NCBI RefSeq assembly: GCF_030864355.1
Contig: NC_083396.1
Span: 2,232,001 to 2,296,000 of the forward strand
Source: Cutaneotrichosporon cavernicola
Taxonomy: Eukaryota; Basidiomycota; Tremellomycetes; Trichosporonales; Trichosporonaceae
DNA length: 64,000 nucleotides
Direction: 5' to 3'
This document shows, in pieces, positions 1 to 11,343 of the stretch; positions within the stretch are counted from its first letter, which is position 1, and each line of letters starts with the position of its first letter. The position numbers and the translations under genes were made by a program. The notes beneath the pieces are model-generated. The model was not told the origin of the DNA, ran no database searches, and saw only the letters and a list, made by a program, of their open reading frames with translations.

Positions 1-171
1 GAACTGACCAAGGATCTGGTCTCGCATTAGTTTGCGTTGCGTTGTCAACATGTGCCCGAACCACCTGTCGATCTTTTACGCGATGGCGCGGACATTGTCC
101 ACTCTCCGCCCCAACCACTTATATTCATGTTACTTGGCATGTTGGACATGGCATCACATCACACAACAACC

Positions 172-1158
172 ATGACTTCGTATAACACGGCCGGCACCGT
201 GTCTGCCCCGCTCGACCTCGTGAGAGGGGAGCACGAGAGTGTCACGATCAATGGCGCGCGTCGCGTCGCACCAAAGCCAAAGGTCACGCTGACCAGTTTG
301 ACCGTCAATAATGTGAGTGAGAGGGAGGAGGGGCAAGGAAGGCGCGGCGGCGGCGGCGGCGGCGGCAGAAGAAGAAGAAGAAGAAACGACAAAGTAAAAG
401 TAACGGATGGCTAACTCAAGGTCGGGACACTGCGCAAGATCAACAATGTCGTGTTTCCCATCGTCTACTCTGAGCGGTTTTATAGCGAGGTCCTGGAACC
501 CAGCCTTGACGACGTTAACAAGCTGGGTGAGTAGACTTGGCGCATGATCACTTCAGTACTGATACCAGTCTACTACGCAGACATACCCGTCGGCGCGTGC
601 TGTTGCCGCATCGAGACGGGGGCTAAGCAGGACCCGCCGACGCTTCTGATTCTGACGCTTGCGTGAGTCGACCATCTAGTCTACCATCTCATCGTCTACC
701 ACCTTGACACTCATTGGCACGCCTCCCCTTGACACACACTGGCACGCCTCCGGATTCTGTCCAACCCCAAACCACCCCCTGCTTGCTCGCGCCTCGCTTA
801 CTCCAGCGTCCTCGCTCCTTACCGCTCGCAGGGCCTCGGCTCCGCTCTCGTACGGCATGCACTCCGCTCGGCGCTGCACCCCACCGCTCCTCCCGCGCCC
901 ACGCCACCTGCTACCGGTACCGCTACTCGCGCACAGCTCACCCAGGCGCCGCCACGCAAGGTCATCAACCGCGCTATCGTGCACGTTCAAGTTGGCAACA
1001 ACGAGGCCAAGCACTTTTACGAGCGCCTCGGGTTCAAAGAGAACAAGATCCTCGACAACTACTACACGTCCACGCGTATGGAGCCGCGGGCGGCGTGGAT
1101 GCTTGTGTGCGACGATATTGCCGCTGCGCTTGGCGAGGAAGGCGCCAACGGAGCTTAG
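172..1158 (+). CDS. NAA50: N-alpha-acetyltransferase 50 (GNAT family)
   Basis: Four exons joined by eye: 172-312, 421-526, 581-662 and 807-1158, giving about 226 residues. NAA50 transfers acetyl from acetyl-CoA to the N-terminal amine of nascent proteins and in animals works beside the NatA complex and in sister-chromatid cohesion. Visible signs are the family core LRKINNVVFPIVYSERFY, then DIPVGACCCR, then the acetyl-CoA loop APYRSQGLGS (R/Q-x-x-G-x-G) and the C-terminal HVQVGNNEAKHFYERLGF strand-helix. The start at 172 is the nearest in-frame Met to the conserved core; other in-frame Mets lie at 130-150. A Pro/Thr/Ala-rich loop of about 28 residues is inserted before the HVQV strand and is absent from the animal protein. 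The first intron ends in AAG rather than YAG. It converges on the Myb/SANT gene (gap 161 bp). The family call is firm; the N-terminal 30 residues are less sure. Confidence 0.85.
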
Positions 1159-1319
1159 AGCATGCAGCATGCAGCATCATACATACCCAAATTTGTGCAT
1201 CGCCCGCAGGCGTCTACTGTAGAAAAAGATATTACCTATGTGGTGACTACGACGTCTCGTCACTATTCGTCCGCCGACGTGGCTCGTGACTCGTGACTCG
1301 TGATTGTCGTCCATCCCCT

Positions 1320-3395
1320 TTACATGCCGCTCTCGAACTCGTCGGCGCGACGCGCGCGCTCGACCTGGCGCCTCCGCGCCATGACCTTGTCGGTGAGCCA
1401 TCTGATGCGCAGAATGTCGCGGTTCAGTCCGAGATACGTCTCGACAACCGCGTTGCTCTGCTCAAACTCGGGGAGAATAAGCATAATGTCGTCGTCTGGG
1501 AGCTCCTCGAGCTGGAGACGGCGCACTGCCTCTATGCGTCTCGCACCAGCATCCGACTCTGGCGAGCCAGTTGGCCCCGGCGTGTTCCGCCCAGAGGCAG
1601 CGCCGCTCTGTGGTTGCGGGTTAGCTGGCGTCGTGAGTGCTTGGAGCTCCCCGCCAGGGGAAAAGGACATGCCCGTCGTCTTGGGGGTGAGGCCGGAGAG
1701 TGCGAGCCCTCCTGTCGACGACACTGAGGGGTTGATGATGTTGCCACCAGATTTACTGCGGATATGAGAGGAGCCTGTCAGGCTTGGCATGCTCGCTGCC
1801 GCGGCGAGCGTTCGCTCACTGCGCGGCTTGTCGGTACGTGGAACGACCATCTCTCGGCGCGTTTCAGTCGACTGCGGGGTTCGGAGTAGGCTGCTGCCCA
1901 TGTCACCGTTACTGACCGTGATCGGCGGGTACACTGGTGAGGGGAGGGAGGGGTCGTTGATGGTGGGGGTATACTGTGGTGATCGGGTCGTGTATGCGGT
2001 TTGAATGTTATATGTTGGGCTGAATTGAGTATTGATGGCTTGCGGTGCCAGTGCCGGTCGTGGAATCGAATGCGGTTGTGTCTGTTGAGCAATGAGCTGG
2101 GGAGGGTGTTGGAGGGCGTGTGTTTGAGCCTGTTGCTGGTTATGCAAATGTTGCTGCGGTTGCTGATGCGGCTGCTGGTGCTGGTGCGTTTGCATATGCT
2201 GCACTTGCTTTTGAATGACCTGGGAGGTCGAGTAGTGGAGCTGGTGTGCATGGTGAGGAGGGGTCTGGGGAGGAGCAGCAGCAGGGTGGTTGATGCTGGT
2301 GTTCTGTTGAGGTACGAGTTGCTGATACAGTGGTTGGCCAGCATGTGTCGACGAGGTTCGGGTCGGTGTCCCCTGCGGTTCTCGATGCGTGCGTATCCTC
2401 TTCCTGTCGCCGCCCTGAGGCGTCGACCCGAGCAGAGACACGTCGTATTCGAGAACGCGCTTCTGGTGTGGCATCGCGAACGCCTGATGGTTCTGGCATG
2501 TCAGCGTGTACCACACCTCACTTTGTTCCTCACTGGATCGGCAAGCCCGAAACTGTCGACGTTTTCGCTACTGTCTCCCTCTTCGGCCCATATTGGTGCC
2601 GGTTCCGGTATCGGCATGCCGTGTTGTATGCTCGTGTGTTGTTGAGGTTGACCTGGGCCGTTGATGTGAGACATCATGTGAGTCCCATCAGGTATCCCTG
2701 TGGATTGCCTCACCACACTGTGCGCCAAAACTGCGCCCGAGGTCTCTGAAGCCGACGACCCGTGCGAGGGTACTCGCCCTTTCGTTGGTCGTACTCGACA
2801 GTCACTTGGGCACAGCTGGCTGAGGCCATGAAACCAAGGAATGTAGATCTTTCTTCCCTTCTTGGTTTGGTGACCCTGCTCACATCAGCCGTCGTCCACC
2901 CATTCATCAACGTACGTTTCGCTCAGCTGCTGCCCACGACTCCTCGGACGCTTGGAGCTTGTGCTTGTGGCGATCCCACGAGAAACCGGGACGCTCCTCA
3001 AGGTATTCCCGTGCAAACTTGAACTCGCGCTGTAATCTCTGCCAGCGCGATCTGCACGCGTCTGGCGTCTTCTCTCCGCCAGTCCCGTTGGTGCTCTCCA
3101 GCGATTTGGCGGCCTCCTGCCACACCTCTGGCTCAAAGCCGTTATCGGCAGTGCGGCCCTTTTCGCGATGTCGTAGAAGCACTTCGAGAAGCAGGTCTGT
3201 GTCGGGGTCGGCCCAATGCGCGCTCTTTTTGCGGATCTTGTCCGTGCTCGTTGAGGGTGATGTCGCGAGCGATGGAGGGTGTGTCATGTGAGCACCGTGC
3301 ACCGTGTGGCGTGGGTGATGAGTGGGCATGGGCGGGGCCAATGGACCGGGCGGTCCGGGGCCCATGCCCCCATGCCCGACCGCCGCCGCACTCAT
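1320..3395 (-). CDS. Myb/SANT-like DNA-binding domain protein, Q/H-rich
   Basis: Three exons: 2916-3395, 2534-2875 and 1320-2492, about 664 residues. Residues about 50-135 hold a tryptophan-spaced trihelix like the Myb/SANT-like domain (Myb_DNA-bind_3): W at SAHWADPDTD, an EVWQEAAKSL helix, SRWQRLQREFKFAREYL, then PGFSWD. Such domains bind DNA or chromatin, and many were recruited from transposase-linked proteins. The head is Pro/Gly/His-rich. Residues about 325-425 are a Q/H-rich low-complexity stretch typical of transcription activators. The tail carries a charged helix (RRIEAVRRLQLEELPDD and VMARRRQVERARR). The second intron is ambiguous: a 29-nt or a 41-nt version both keep the frame, and I chose 41 nt. 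A nuclear regulator is inferred; the target is unknown. Confidence 0.75.
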
Positions 3396-6300
3396 GCGAT
3401 CCGAGTCGCGTTGAGACGACGATCAGGCAGAGCGATGCAATGGGAAGGGGAGGAAGGGAGCGGAGGAAGGTGGGTACCAGATAGAGTAGCGGATCTCTAG
3501 ACGACCATGGCGATACCGACTGCAGTGATTGCAGTGGCGAAGGAAGTGATGGGAAGGGAGGGAGAAAGGGAAATGGAGTGATAGCTTAGAGGATGAGAAT
3601 GAGAGAATGAGAATGAGAATGAGATCTGTAACGGTGGGATGATATCGGATTGGGAGGGGGTTGGGTGAGGAGGGGGTGGGATGAGGGTAGGAGGACGAGG
3701 AAGGGCCAAGGAGATGCGAGTGGACGGCTGACCGTGCATGGTGACGCTTAGTGGGCCTGAGTGGCCTGGGTGGCCTGGGTTGGACTCCAGGGTTTATAGA
3801 CCTTAGGTGGGGGCCAGGCTGGAAAGGAGGTCACTCACTTACCTTAGGAACATACCGCACCCATCCAACCTATTGACTCTCGTCTCTACGCGTATTAATA
3901 CTAGGACAATCTCCATCTAAGATTTCACGCTCTCCTCAATCTCGTTCTAACGACCTGCGACATTGATTACTTTGAGATTGGTATACAGACATTGTCTACT
4001 AGTTTACCAGTTGAACGAAAATACTGCGATCAGATCGTCATCATTAGGGGCCGACGGCGCCTTAAACATAAGGTAATGAATGGACGACCTGTAACCTGTA
4101 ATGTGGTCGGCTAAGGGACCAGGGACTAGTACGCAGTTGAACGCAAGCTGCAAGTTGGCTGCCCAACTTGCCAAACTTGCCCAGCATGCATGAACATGCT
4201 AACCAGGCTGTCAACCAGTAACCTGGATCCCCGAGACGACCAGTGTCCATGTCAGGAGGATGATAATATCGCGGCCCAGAACACGTTGACGTCGCGGCCG
4301 TCGCGACAGCAACCGCCAATATCGAGGATGGAAGCAAGCATGCGGCATGAGGGACAGTTAGGGCATGACCTGAGACTATATTTCGGGTCGTTTGTCTGCT
4401 GGTCGGCCTAGTCGGGCAGAGTTTGTCAACTGCGAAATGACGAACCGATTAGGGTAGTAGACCAGAGGCGTAGAGGAATGAATTCAGCTAAAGTAAAACG
4501 GGTACAAGAAATGACATGTATCAAATGACAGGACATGGAGACATTTGGACACAGTTGACCCTTCCCCTGTTCCGCGGGTGAGATAAGACGGGCCGATTTC
4601 AGCCCATCTCACCAACTTGCATGGCACTCGTGCATAGAGCAGTCATTCCCGTCCCGCCCAACCCTCCCTTACAGCAAACCACATGCATCACTACATACCT
4701 CAGTTGACAGTTGGCAGTGGTACAACACCCGCTCCCGATCGACGTGCTGTAAGTGTTACCTGCACATGAGTGGCTGGGTGCGTGAGAGTCGGTCATGATG
4801 ACAAGCCCACATAAGTTTCCCTGTATCCGTTAGTTGACAAGTCCAGGCCAGTTACCCCACCCAAGCTCCCTAGCGAGGCTGGGTGTACATTGCCCGACTA
4901 CCGAGTGGGAGTAAGAGGGGGACATGATCACTGGGAGATGCCACTGACCGCAGGGTTTGGGCACAGACACTAGCAGATCAGCAGAAGCGATGCGTATATT
5001 CACTACCCTCTGAAGCCTCAATGTGGGGGGTCGGGGTCCGGAACCTTTACCGGGTTGCCGAGGCTCTCAAGGATCGGGGATTTGGTTTAGCCAGCCTCGT
5101 CAAGGTCTGCGCTGTTGCGAATCTGAGAGACGATGGGGCCCGACACCGGGTTTCAGGATGTGTTTCGAGTCCCCCCTCAACGGACAAAGGTAGGGTTGGA
5201 GTTTGACCCTTGTTGCCTTGTGCCAGTCTTGTCGGCATCTTACGCCATGGAAGGAATACCAAGTTACGGTACCAAGATGGGAAGGAGGTGGAGGATGCCA
5301 CTTTGTTGTGTCATCGTCAGCGACAGCGTCAGTGCCTTGACTTGAAAGAGATTGGTGATCGATCGACATGTAGGATATGTAGAATATGCAGGGGTCAAGT
5401 GACTTTGAAGCAGGGTCTTTGAGAAACTGGATCTATTCCCTTTCTCACTTAATACTTGGGCCAGGATCGAAAAGGATCCCCGGCATTTGCCGGCATTTGG
5501 GATGGGCAAGTTGGACCTGGTGACATGATTGACCTTGTTTTGAGTACTGTACGTACTGTAACATTTCTCTTAACCCTCATGCTCTTCTTACTCGACAATT
5601 CCCCAAACCGCTTTCACATTTAGACATTACGGCATTAAAGGTCTCCCCTCGCCGCTTTTACCAAATCATCAAACATTTACAGTACTCAACACAAGGTGCT
5701 GAATTAGCCTCCGTAAACTTAATCCAGGAGTACATATCACCAGTAGCTCCAAAGAGGTAAAGGGGGATAAGGGTAAAATAGTCGTACAGCCGTGCCTCGA
5801 GAACAAGCCTCCGAACAATACGCGTCCTGGCGTCATGTCTACCTTGTTCCTCATTCATTTCTTGTCATCTTGTCTGTTCAACCTTGTACGACACCCAAGT
5901 ATACAACCATCTCCAACATTTGAGCGCGATTGGTCTTCATTGTTTCACAAATTGAATACGGGTCATCTGTCGTGAAGGATCTCTATATCTCTATGCCCCA
6001 CTTGATATTCCAGCTCCCCCCCCCCCCCCTCCACCCGTTTGGCATTGTCGAGTCTCCCAGTGTTACCTATATACCCGACTCTACCCTATAATATACCCTG
6101 TAGCTTTACTCTGGTTCCTCTCTCTCCCTCCGATCCCTCCACTCTTAATACATCATCAGGGTCATCCCCACTCTACCGTCATCATCATCTACCCATCACA
6201 ATCCATAAACGTCTGTAAACCATGCAGAACAACACACAACTCTGGCGGCAATGTGGGAACCATCACTCTCGACGCCAAACGCCACTAAAGAACATTAGAC

Positions 6301-6512
6301 GAGGCTTAATCTCCAAATTACGCGCAATGCATAGGTTTAGGGTTCAAGTGGCTTCAGCCATGCCGCGACGCGTCTCTTCTGTTCTCTTTGACACGTCATT
6401 AACCCTTATTTTACCACGTGGCATTATCAGTCCACTCATTCCGCCTCCACCGACTGCCGCTGACTTTGGAACCATCCCCACTCCCACAAACCACTATTGT
6501 CCACAACACACC
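3396..6512. other. 3.1-kb gene-poor intergenic region
   Basis: No open frame here shows domain-like sequence or joins others through plausible splice sites. The first 350 bases are the purine-rich 5' flank of the Myb/SANT gene. Bases 4577-4613 form a small inverted repeat (GGTGAGAT ... ATCTCACC with an inner GGG/CCC). A run of C lies near 6016-6030. The last 400 bases are a pyrimidine-rich leader or promoter for SSL1. A noncoding RNA cannot be excluded by eye. Confidence 0.5.
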
Positions 6513-8063
6513 ATGGCCACCGACGACCTGTACAATCCGGGCAACTCGCCACGGTCCGAGATCGACTCTGACGATGACCTCGATCGCGTCGGCCCTTCGC
6601 GTCGCAACCGTAACCAGAAGTCCAAGGCCAAGCAGAACGTCAACGCATGGGAGGGAACGTATAAACGCTCTTGGGACCAGGTGCAGGAGGACGAGACGGG
6701 TGGACTTCAATCGACCGTCGAGAGCCTCCTGGCGCGGGGAAGGCGGAAGCGGTAACCTTTCGTCAAGATGGAGTTGACAATAGCGCTCTCCAGTCCGAGG
6801 CACCGCTACGCCGATCACTGGTGCGACACATGTTCATCGTGGTGGACCTGTCCGAGAGCATGCGTGACATGGATTTCCGACCAGACCGCTTCCAGTTGAC
6901 GCTGCAGTATCTGCGGTCGTTCGTGGTCGAGTGGTTTGACCAGAATCCACTGGGCCAGGTCGGTGTCATCCTCCTCCGCGATCGGCTGGCGGAGATGCTC
7001 GTGCCAATGGGAGGTTAGCTTCGACCTGCTGTCGCAGCTGACGCCAGGAAATCCGCAGGACATTGTGGCAGCGCTGGCGGATAAGCGCAAACTCGAGCCG
7101 AGTGGCGAGGCGTCGTTGCAGAACGGTCTCGTGATGGCTCGCGGCGGGATGAGCCACCTTCCCTCGACCTCATCGCTTGAAACCCTCGTCATCTTCAGTG
7201 CAATCTCTACCGCCGACCCCGACGGACCTATCAACATTCACCAGGTTCTCGATGAGCTGGTACAGGCGCGCATCCGGACGACGGTCATTTCTCTGTCGGC
7301 CGAAATCAAGATCTGCAAGCAGATCGCGGAGCGGACGGGCGGCCGCTTCGGCGTTGCCATCGATGAGGAACACTACAAGGATTTGCTGTGGGAGACTATT
7401 CCGCCGCCGGCCCAAACAATCGCGCCCGTGACTATGGGTGTGCGCGACGCATTAGCTCGCGGCGGACGGGCCGCACCGGGCGGCCAAACTCGACCACCAC
7501 CCGCTGGCGATCTCATGGTCATGGGATTCCCGACCCGCCTCCCTCCCGCGGGTGAGAGCTTCTGCGCTTGTCATGGCCTCCTCAGGCGTGGAGGTTACAT
7601 GTGTCCCCGCTGCGGGGTCAAGCTGTGCGATGTGCCCACCGACTGCGAGGTGTGTGGGCTTATGGTCGTCAGCAGCCCACACCTTGCTCGAAGCTTCTGG
7701 TTACTCTTCCCCGTTGCCGCGTACAAGACTCTGTGAGCTTTGTTGGTTGTAGTAGCTGACACCAGACCCATTGACGGATTGGAAGAACTCAAGCTCGACC
7801 AATCTTGCTTCGGCTGCAATGAGCCGTTCCCATCGGTGAGGTACAGTTGTCCGAACGAGAGCTGACCTCAGATGTCGTCTGTCGCCGATGCACCACCACC
7901 AGCCGACCACACATTGAGCCCCACCGGGCGCTACCGCTGTGCCAAGTGCGAGCACGACTTCTGCATAGACTGCGACATGTAGTGAGTCCGCTGGCGCCTT
8001 TCCTTGCAAGCTGACAATAGCGTGCACGAGACGCTACATACGTGCCCCGGCTGCTCGCAGTAA
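6513..8063 (+). CDS. SSL1: TFIIH core subunit p44/Ssl1
   Basis: Six exons: 6513-6751, 6784-7013, 7048-7732, 7766-7835, 7872-7981 and 8021-8063, about 458 residues. This is the p44 subunit of TFIIH, which stimulates the XPD/Rad3 helicase in nucleotide excision repair and transcription initiation. After an acidic N-terminus comes a von Willebrand A domain (HMFIVVDLSESMRDMDF, a MIDAS-like D-x-S-x-S), then GEASLQNGLVMA and EIKICKQIAERTGGRFGVA. A C4 zinc ribbon follows (CHGLL...MCPRCG), then CGL-x-SPHLARS. The C-terminal RING-like zinc domain reads CFGCNEPF, YRCAKCEHDFCIDCD and LHTCPGC. All introns are 32-39 nt. The ATG at 6513 was chosen because upstream in-frame sequence is non-conserved leader. 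The gene converges on DIM1 with 60 bp between stops. Cyclin H of the same complex lies 7 kb away. Confidence 0.92.
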
Positions 8064-8123
8064 TCTAGTCTTACAATAGAGCTATGCTCCCTAACATAAT
8101 AATGATGCTACATATAGTGTCCT

Positions 8124-8663
8124 CTAGTACTTGTGGCGGGTGCTGTAGTCGCGCGGCGAAACGACGAGACCACGACCCTTCGATGCACCGCGGTACACCG
8201 TCTCGATGATATCGACGAGCTCCTGCTTGTCCGTGATAGCCCAATTGCTGGTGTCAGCTTGATTTGTACCCTAGCTTACATCTTGTTGTTGTTACCCGTT
8301 CCCAGGTCGATCATGATGTGCTTGTTACTGGGGTCAGATTTTCCTCGCGTCACAAAGCTCAACGGAAGAACTCACCGGTAGAAGAACATGAGGGTGCACG
8401 GGTCATACAGCTCGTACATCTTGTTAAAGTCGGGCACCTCGGTAATGTCGACGAGGTACATAATAGCAAAGTTCTGCACCTTTTCCGAAACACCATAAAG
8501 CGTCTCGTCCATAGCCATGCACTCTGAATCGTGGTCGTGCCCGAACCGAATACAGACGACTCGGTCCTCTTCGACGAGAATGGCCTGGTCGACATGCCAG
8601 CCGGAGTGGAGGCTGGTTTAGCGAGATATAGGGGCGGACTTACTGGGTCATAAAGTACGACAT
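8124..8663 (-). CDS. DIM1: U5 snRNP 15-kDa protein Dim1/Dib1 (TXNL4A)
   Basis: Four exons: 8644-8663 (20 nt), 8376-8612, 8280-8327 and 8124-8247, giving 142 residues, the usual family length. Dim1 is a thioredoxin-fold subunit of the U4/U6.U5 tri-snRNP and U5 snRNP and is essential for pre-mRNA splicing. Conserved blocks are LHSGWHVDQAILVEEDRVV, IRFGHDHD, YLVDITEVPDFNKMYELYDP, TLMFFYRNKHIMIDLGTGNN and NWAITDKQELVDIIETVYRG. The CxxC of true thioredoxins is absent, as expected for the family. Introns are 31, 48 and 32 nt. It shares a 574-bp divergent promoter with RAD21. Confidence 0.95.
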
Positions 8664-9237
8664 GGTCGGTTTTGTTCTGCGGCTGGTAGAAGAGGACGAG
8701 AAGGTGAGACGAGCGCGACGTCTAGTTGATGGAGTGGGAATACGAGTTGACGAGTTGCCAGTCGAGGCTCGTCGAGTTCGTTGGGTGGCAAATGACTGTT
8801 CCAGGCCTTCTACCAACATCCACGTGCCTAACACGCCTACTACCCACGTTAAAATGGGATGATGATATTAGGCGCGCATTTCCTTTGGCGACTGTCTTCC
8901 CTAGACGCGTTTGTGTATTGATCCCGCAATCGTCATTTAGTCGCGTCCAGCCATCCAGAAGCCACAAGCCCTAGTGACTCTTGTTCCGTCCATCTCTAGA
9001 TACTTTCCCACTACATTGTCACTTATCATTCTTGATTGAACCCCACGGCCCCGCTTCCCTATACACATCTATCTTGGGCTGCTCGCGGCCCGACTTGGCC
9101 TAGATACGGACGCGTCTTGCGCCATTTCTGGCGTGCATCCAACTCCTGATCGCTTCCCCATCCACTCTCAACCCTCCCTCAACAAAGGGTTTCCCTCCCT
9201 TTCCAAACACCACTATCCCCCCCGTCCCCAACCCGTC
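8664..9237. promoter_or_regulatory. Divergent DIM1/RAD21 promoter with two ACGCGT cores
   Basis: This 574-bp interval lies between the start codons of DIM1 (minus) and RAD21 (plus) and holds no convincing ORF. ACGCGT occurs at 8905-8910 and 9110-9115. It matches the MluI cell-cycle box bound by MBF-type factors in fungi, and budding-yeast MCD1 is known to be G1/S-regulated. The hexamer is common at this GC content, so the regulatory reading is tentative. Confidence 0.4.
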
Positions 9238-11116
9238 ATGCTCCTCTCCGATTTAGTCATATCGAAACGCGGGCCGCTGGCCAAGATCTGGCTGAGCGCG
9301 CATCACGAGCGCAAGCTCACAAAGCAGCAGACAATTGGTATCGACATTGAGGACAGTTGCGGTGCGTGTCTCTTCCGTCACTCTGCTTGACTGACATATA
9401 GAGGCGATCCTGGGCACACCGGATGACTACCCTATCGCACTCCGGATCAGTGGGCAGCTCATGCTCGGCGTCACCCGCATTTACGGTCGACAGGCCCAGT
9501 ACCTCCTCGAAGACTGCCGTGACACGCGTGAGAGAATCACGGCCTTCCTACCTGGTCTTGTCGATCTGCCAGAGGACCAGATGCGCGCGCCCAACGCCGC
9601 TATCACCCTTCCCCGATTGTCGGACGCAACGATGGCCGCCGGCACTATGGACCTCTGGGACTGGAGTGGGTTCGTCTACGAGCCCACCGGAATGTACACT
9701 GCGCCGCTCACGAGGACCAACCTCCCCGCAACGCGCGAGTACGGCGCGTTCAACTTCGGTCGACCGCGCACTCTGAGCATCTACGGCGAGTCAAGGAGTG
9801 CGTCGCTTGAGGCAGACGTCACGAGTAAGCTGGATAGTAACGAAGTGTTCGCTCCGATGGAACTGGCCATTGATACCTTGGACTTTGACGTGAGCATGGA
9901 GGTCGGGCGCGACGGACAAGACCACAGGCGGCGATCCTCCCCGACCCATCTCCCAGAGCCAGGCGAGCGCATGGACGTTGACCTCGACTTTAGCTTGGGT
10001 ACTATCGACCTCGAGCTCGAGGAACTCCCGCCGTTAATAGAGCACCGATCGTCCTCGCCCGCATCCTCGGCACTCACAACGCCGCCGCCCGAGTCTCCAA
10101 CACCCATTCCCGTATCCCCCGGCACCGCTAAGCGCCTCGCTGCCATCGCCAATAGAGGTAAACGGGTGCGCGTACTGCGGCCAGACCACGAGCTCGAACT
10201 CCCCGACCAGGCGTTCTCGGACGAGGCTGCGCAGGGACACCAAGAGGTGCCATTGTACCTCCCAAACGACGCGACCGCACATGCGAGAGCGGCCGCGGCC
10301 GATTCAGACAATTTCATCCCCATCTACCGGGAGGATGGAGAGCGCTTTATCATGGCCGGTCCCAGTTATCTTCCGCCAGCGCTGGAGGGGCTTTTCACGT
10401 TCCCCCTGCACCATCTCCGTCGTAGGAGAGAGGAGGGGCCAGAGGGAGGGAGGGAAGAGTCGCCGAAATATCCACGCCTGGAGTCGGAGGAGTTTGACAT
10501 TGAGGTCGGACGCAGGCGCAGCCACACACGAACACCGGCTATGCCGAGCATGATCGGGGACATTGGCCTCGAGCCTCTCGACGTCGACCTGAGTATACTT
10601 GGGGGAGACACCTTCGGTCTGCCCGAGTATCACCCCGACGTGACGTTTGGAACTCCTCAAAGCCGGATCTCGCGACGCCCGTCCCTGGCCCCAAGCCGCG
10701 CCGAGAGCATCGCTCGCGCCGTGCAGGAGCACGAGACTGAGGGTCCTCCACTTGCCATCTTCGATGGCGGCGAGAGCGCCCAGGGATCACAGTTTGGCAA
10801 GGACACGGGCGGGTTCAGCAAGACGACCGGCATGGCGATGGGCGTGCTCCGCCGCGAGATTGAGGCGATCGAGTCAACACTGGGCGAAGGAGAGGGCGTG
10901 TCATTCACCAGAGTTGCTAGAGGGGCGACCAAGCGCGGGGCATCACAGTTCTTCTTCGAGCTCCTTGTGCTAGGGACGCGGGATGCCGTGGGCTTGAAGC
11001 AGGAGAGGCCATATGGCGACATCGAGGTCGTTCCTAGGCCAAAACTGTGGGAGACAGGGGCGAGGGGAACAGTAGTTGCGTCGCCGTCAGTGTCGGAGCC
11101 AGTGTCGGAGGTATAG
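9238..11116 (+). CDS. RAD21: Mitotic cohesin kleisin Rad21/Scc1
   Basis: Two exons (9238-9361 and 9402-11116), 612 residues. Rad21 bridges the Smc1 and Smc3 heads of cohesin and is cut by separase at anaphase. The N-terminal Rad21_Rec8_N domain is clear: [20 protein letters not shown], then [24 protein letters not shown] and PGLVDLP. The middle is acidic and low in order, as usual for kleisins. The C-terminal winged helix reads [18 protein letters not shown] followed by [11 protein letters not shown]-rich stretches in the middle could hold separase sites (E-x-x-R), but I cannot single one out. The paralogue REC8 starts about 8 kb downstream on the other strand. The full-length N- and C-terminal match to the Rad21 type makes the mitotic assignment strong. 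Confidence 0.92.
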
Positions 11117-11343
11117 TAGGTTTAGGTTTATAGTAGTATGTATCGTCTTTATCCATTCAAGCTGGAGCTGCCAGTTGCAGGGAGCGATAAGGAGAAACCA
11201 CGACGAAACACATCCGTTTCAACACTGTACCATCCCTTCCCTGCCAAGCCACGTGGGCGACCCCGCTCGTCCATCGATCCACCGCGTCGCGTCCGTCCAT
11301 CACAGCTCTGGCCTCAGTCCACCAACTTGCCATCACCTACACC

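Noticed and set aside
4577..4613. Small hairpin as a terminator or transposon end
   Set aside because: Arms are 8 bp, with no target-site duplication, transposase or adjacent gene end.
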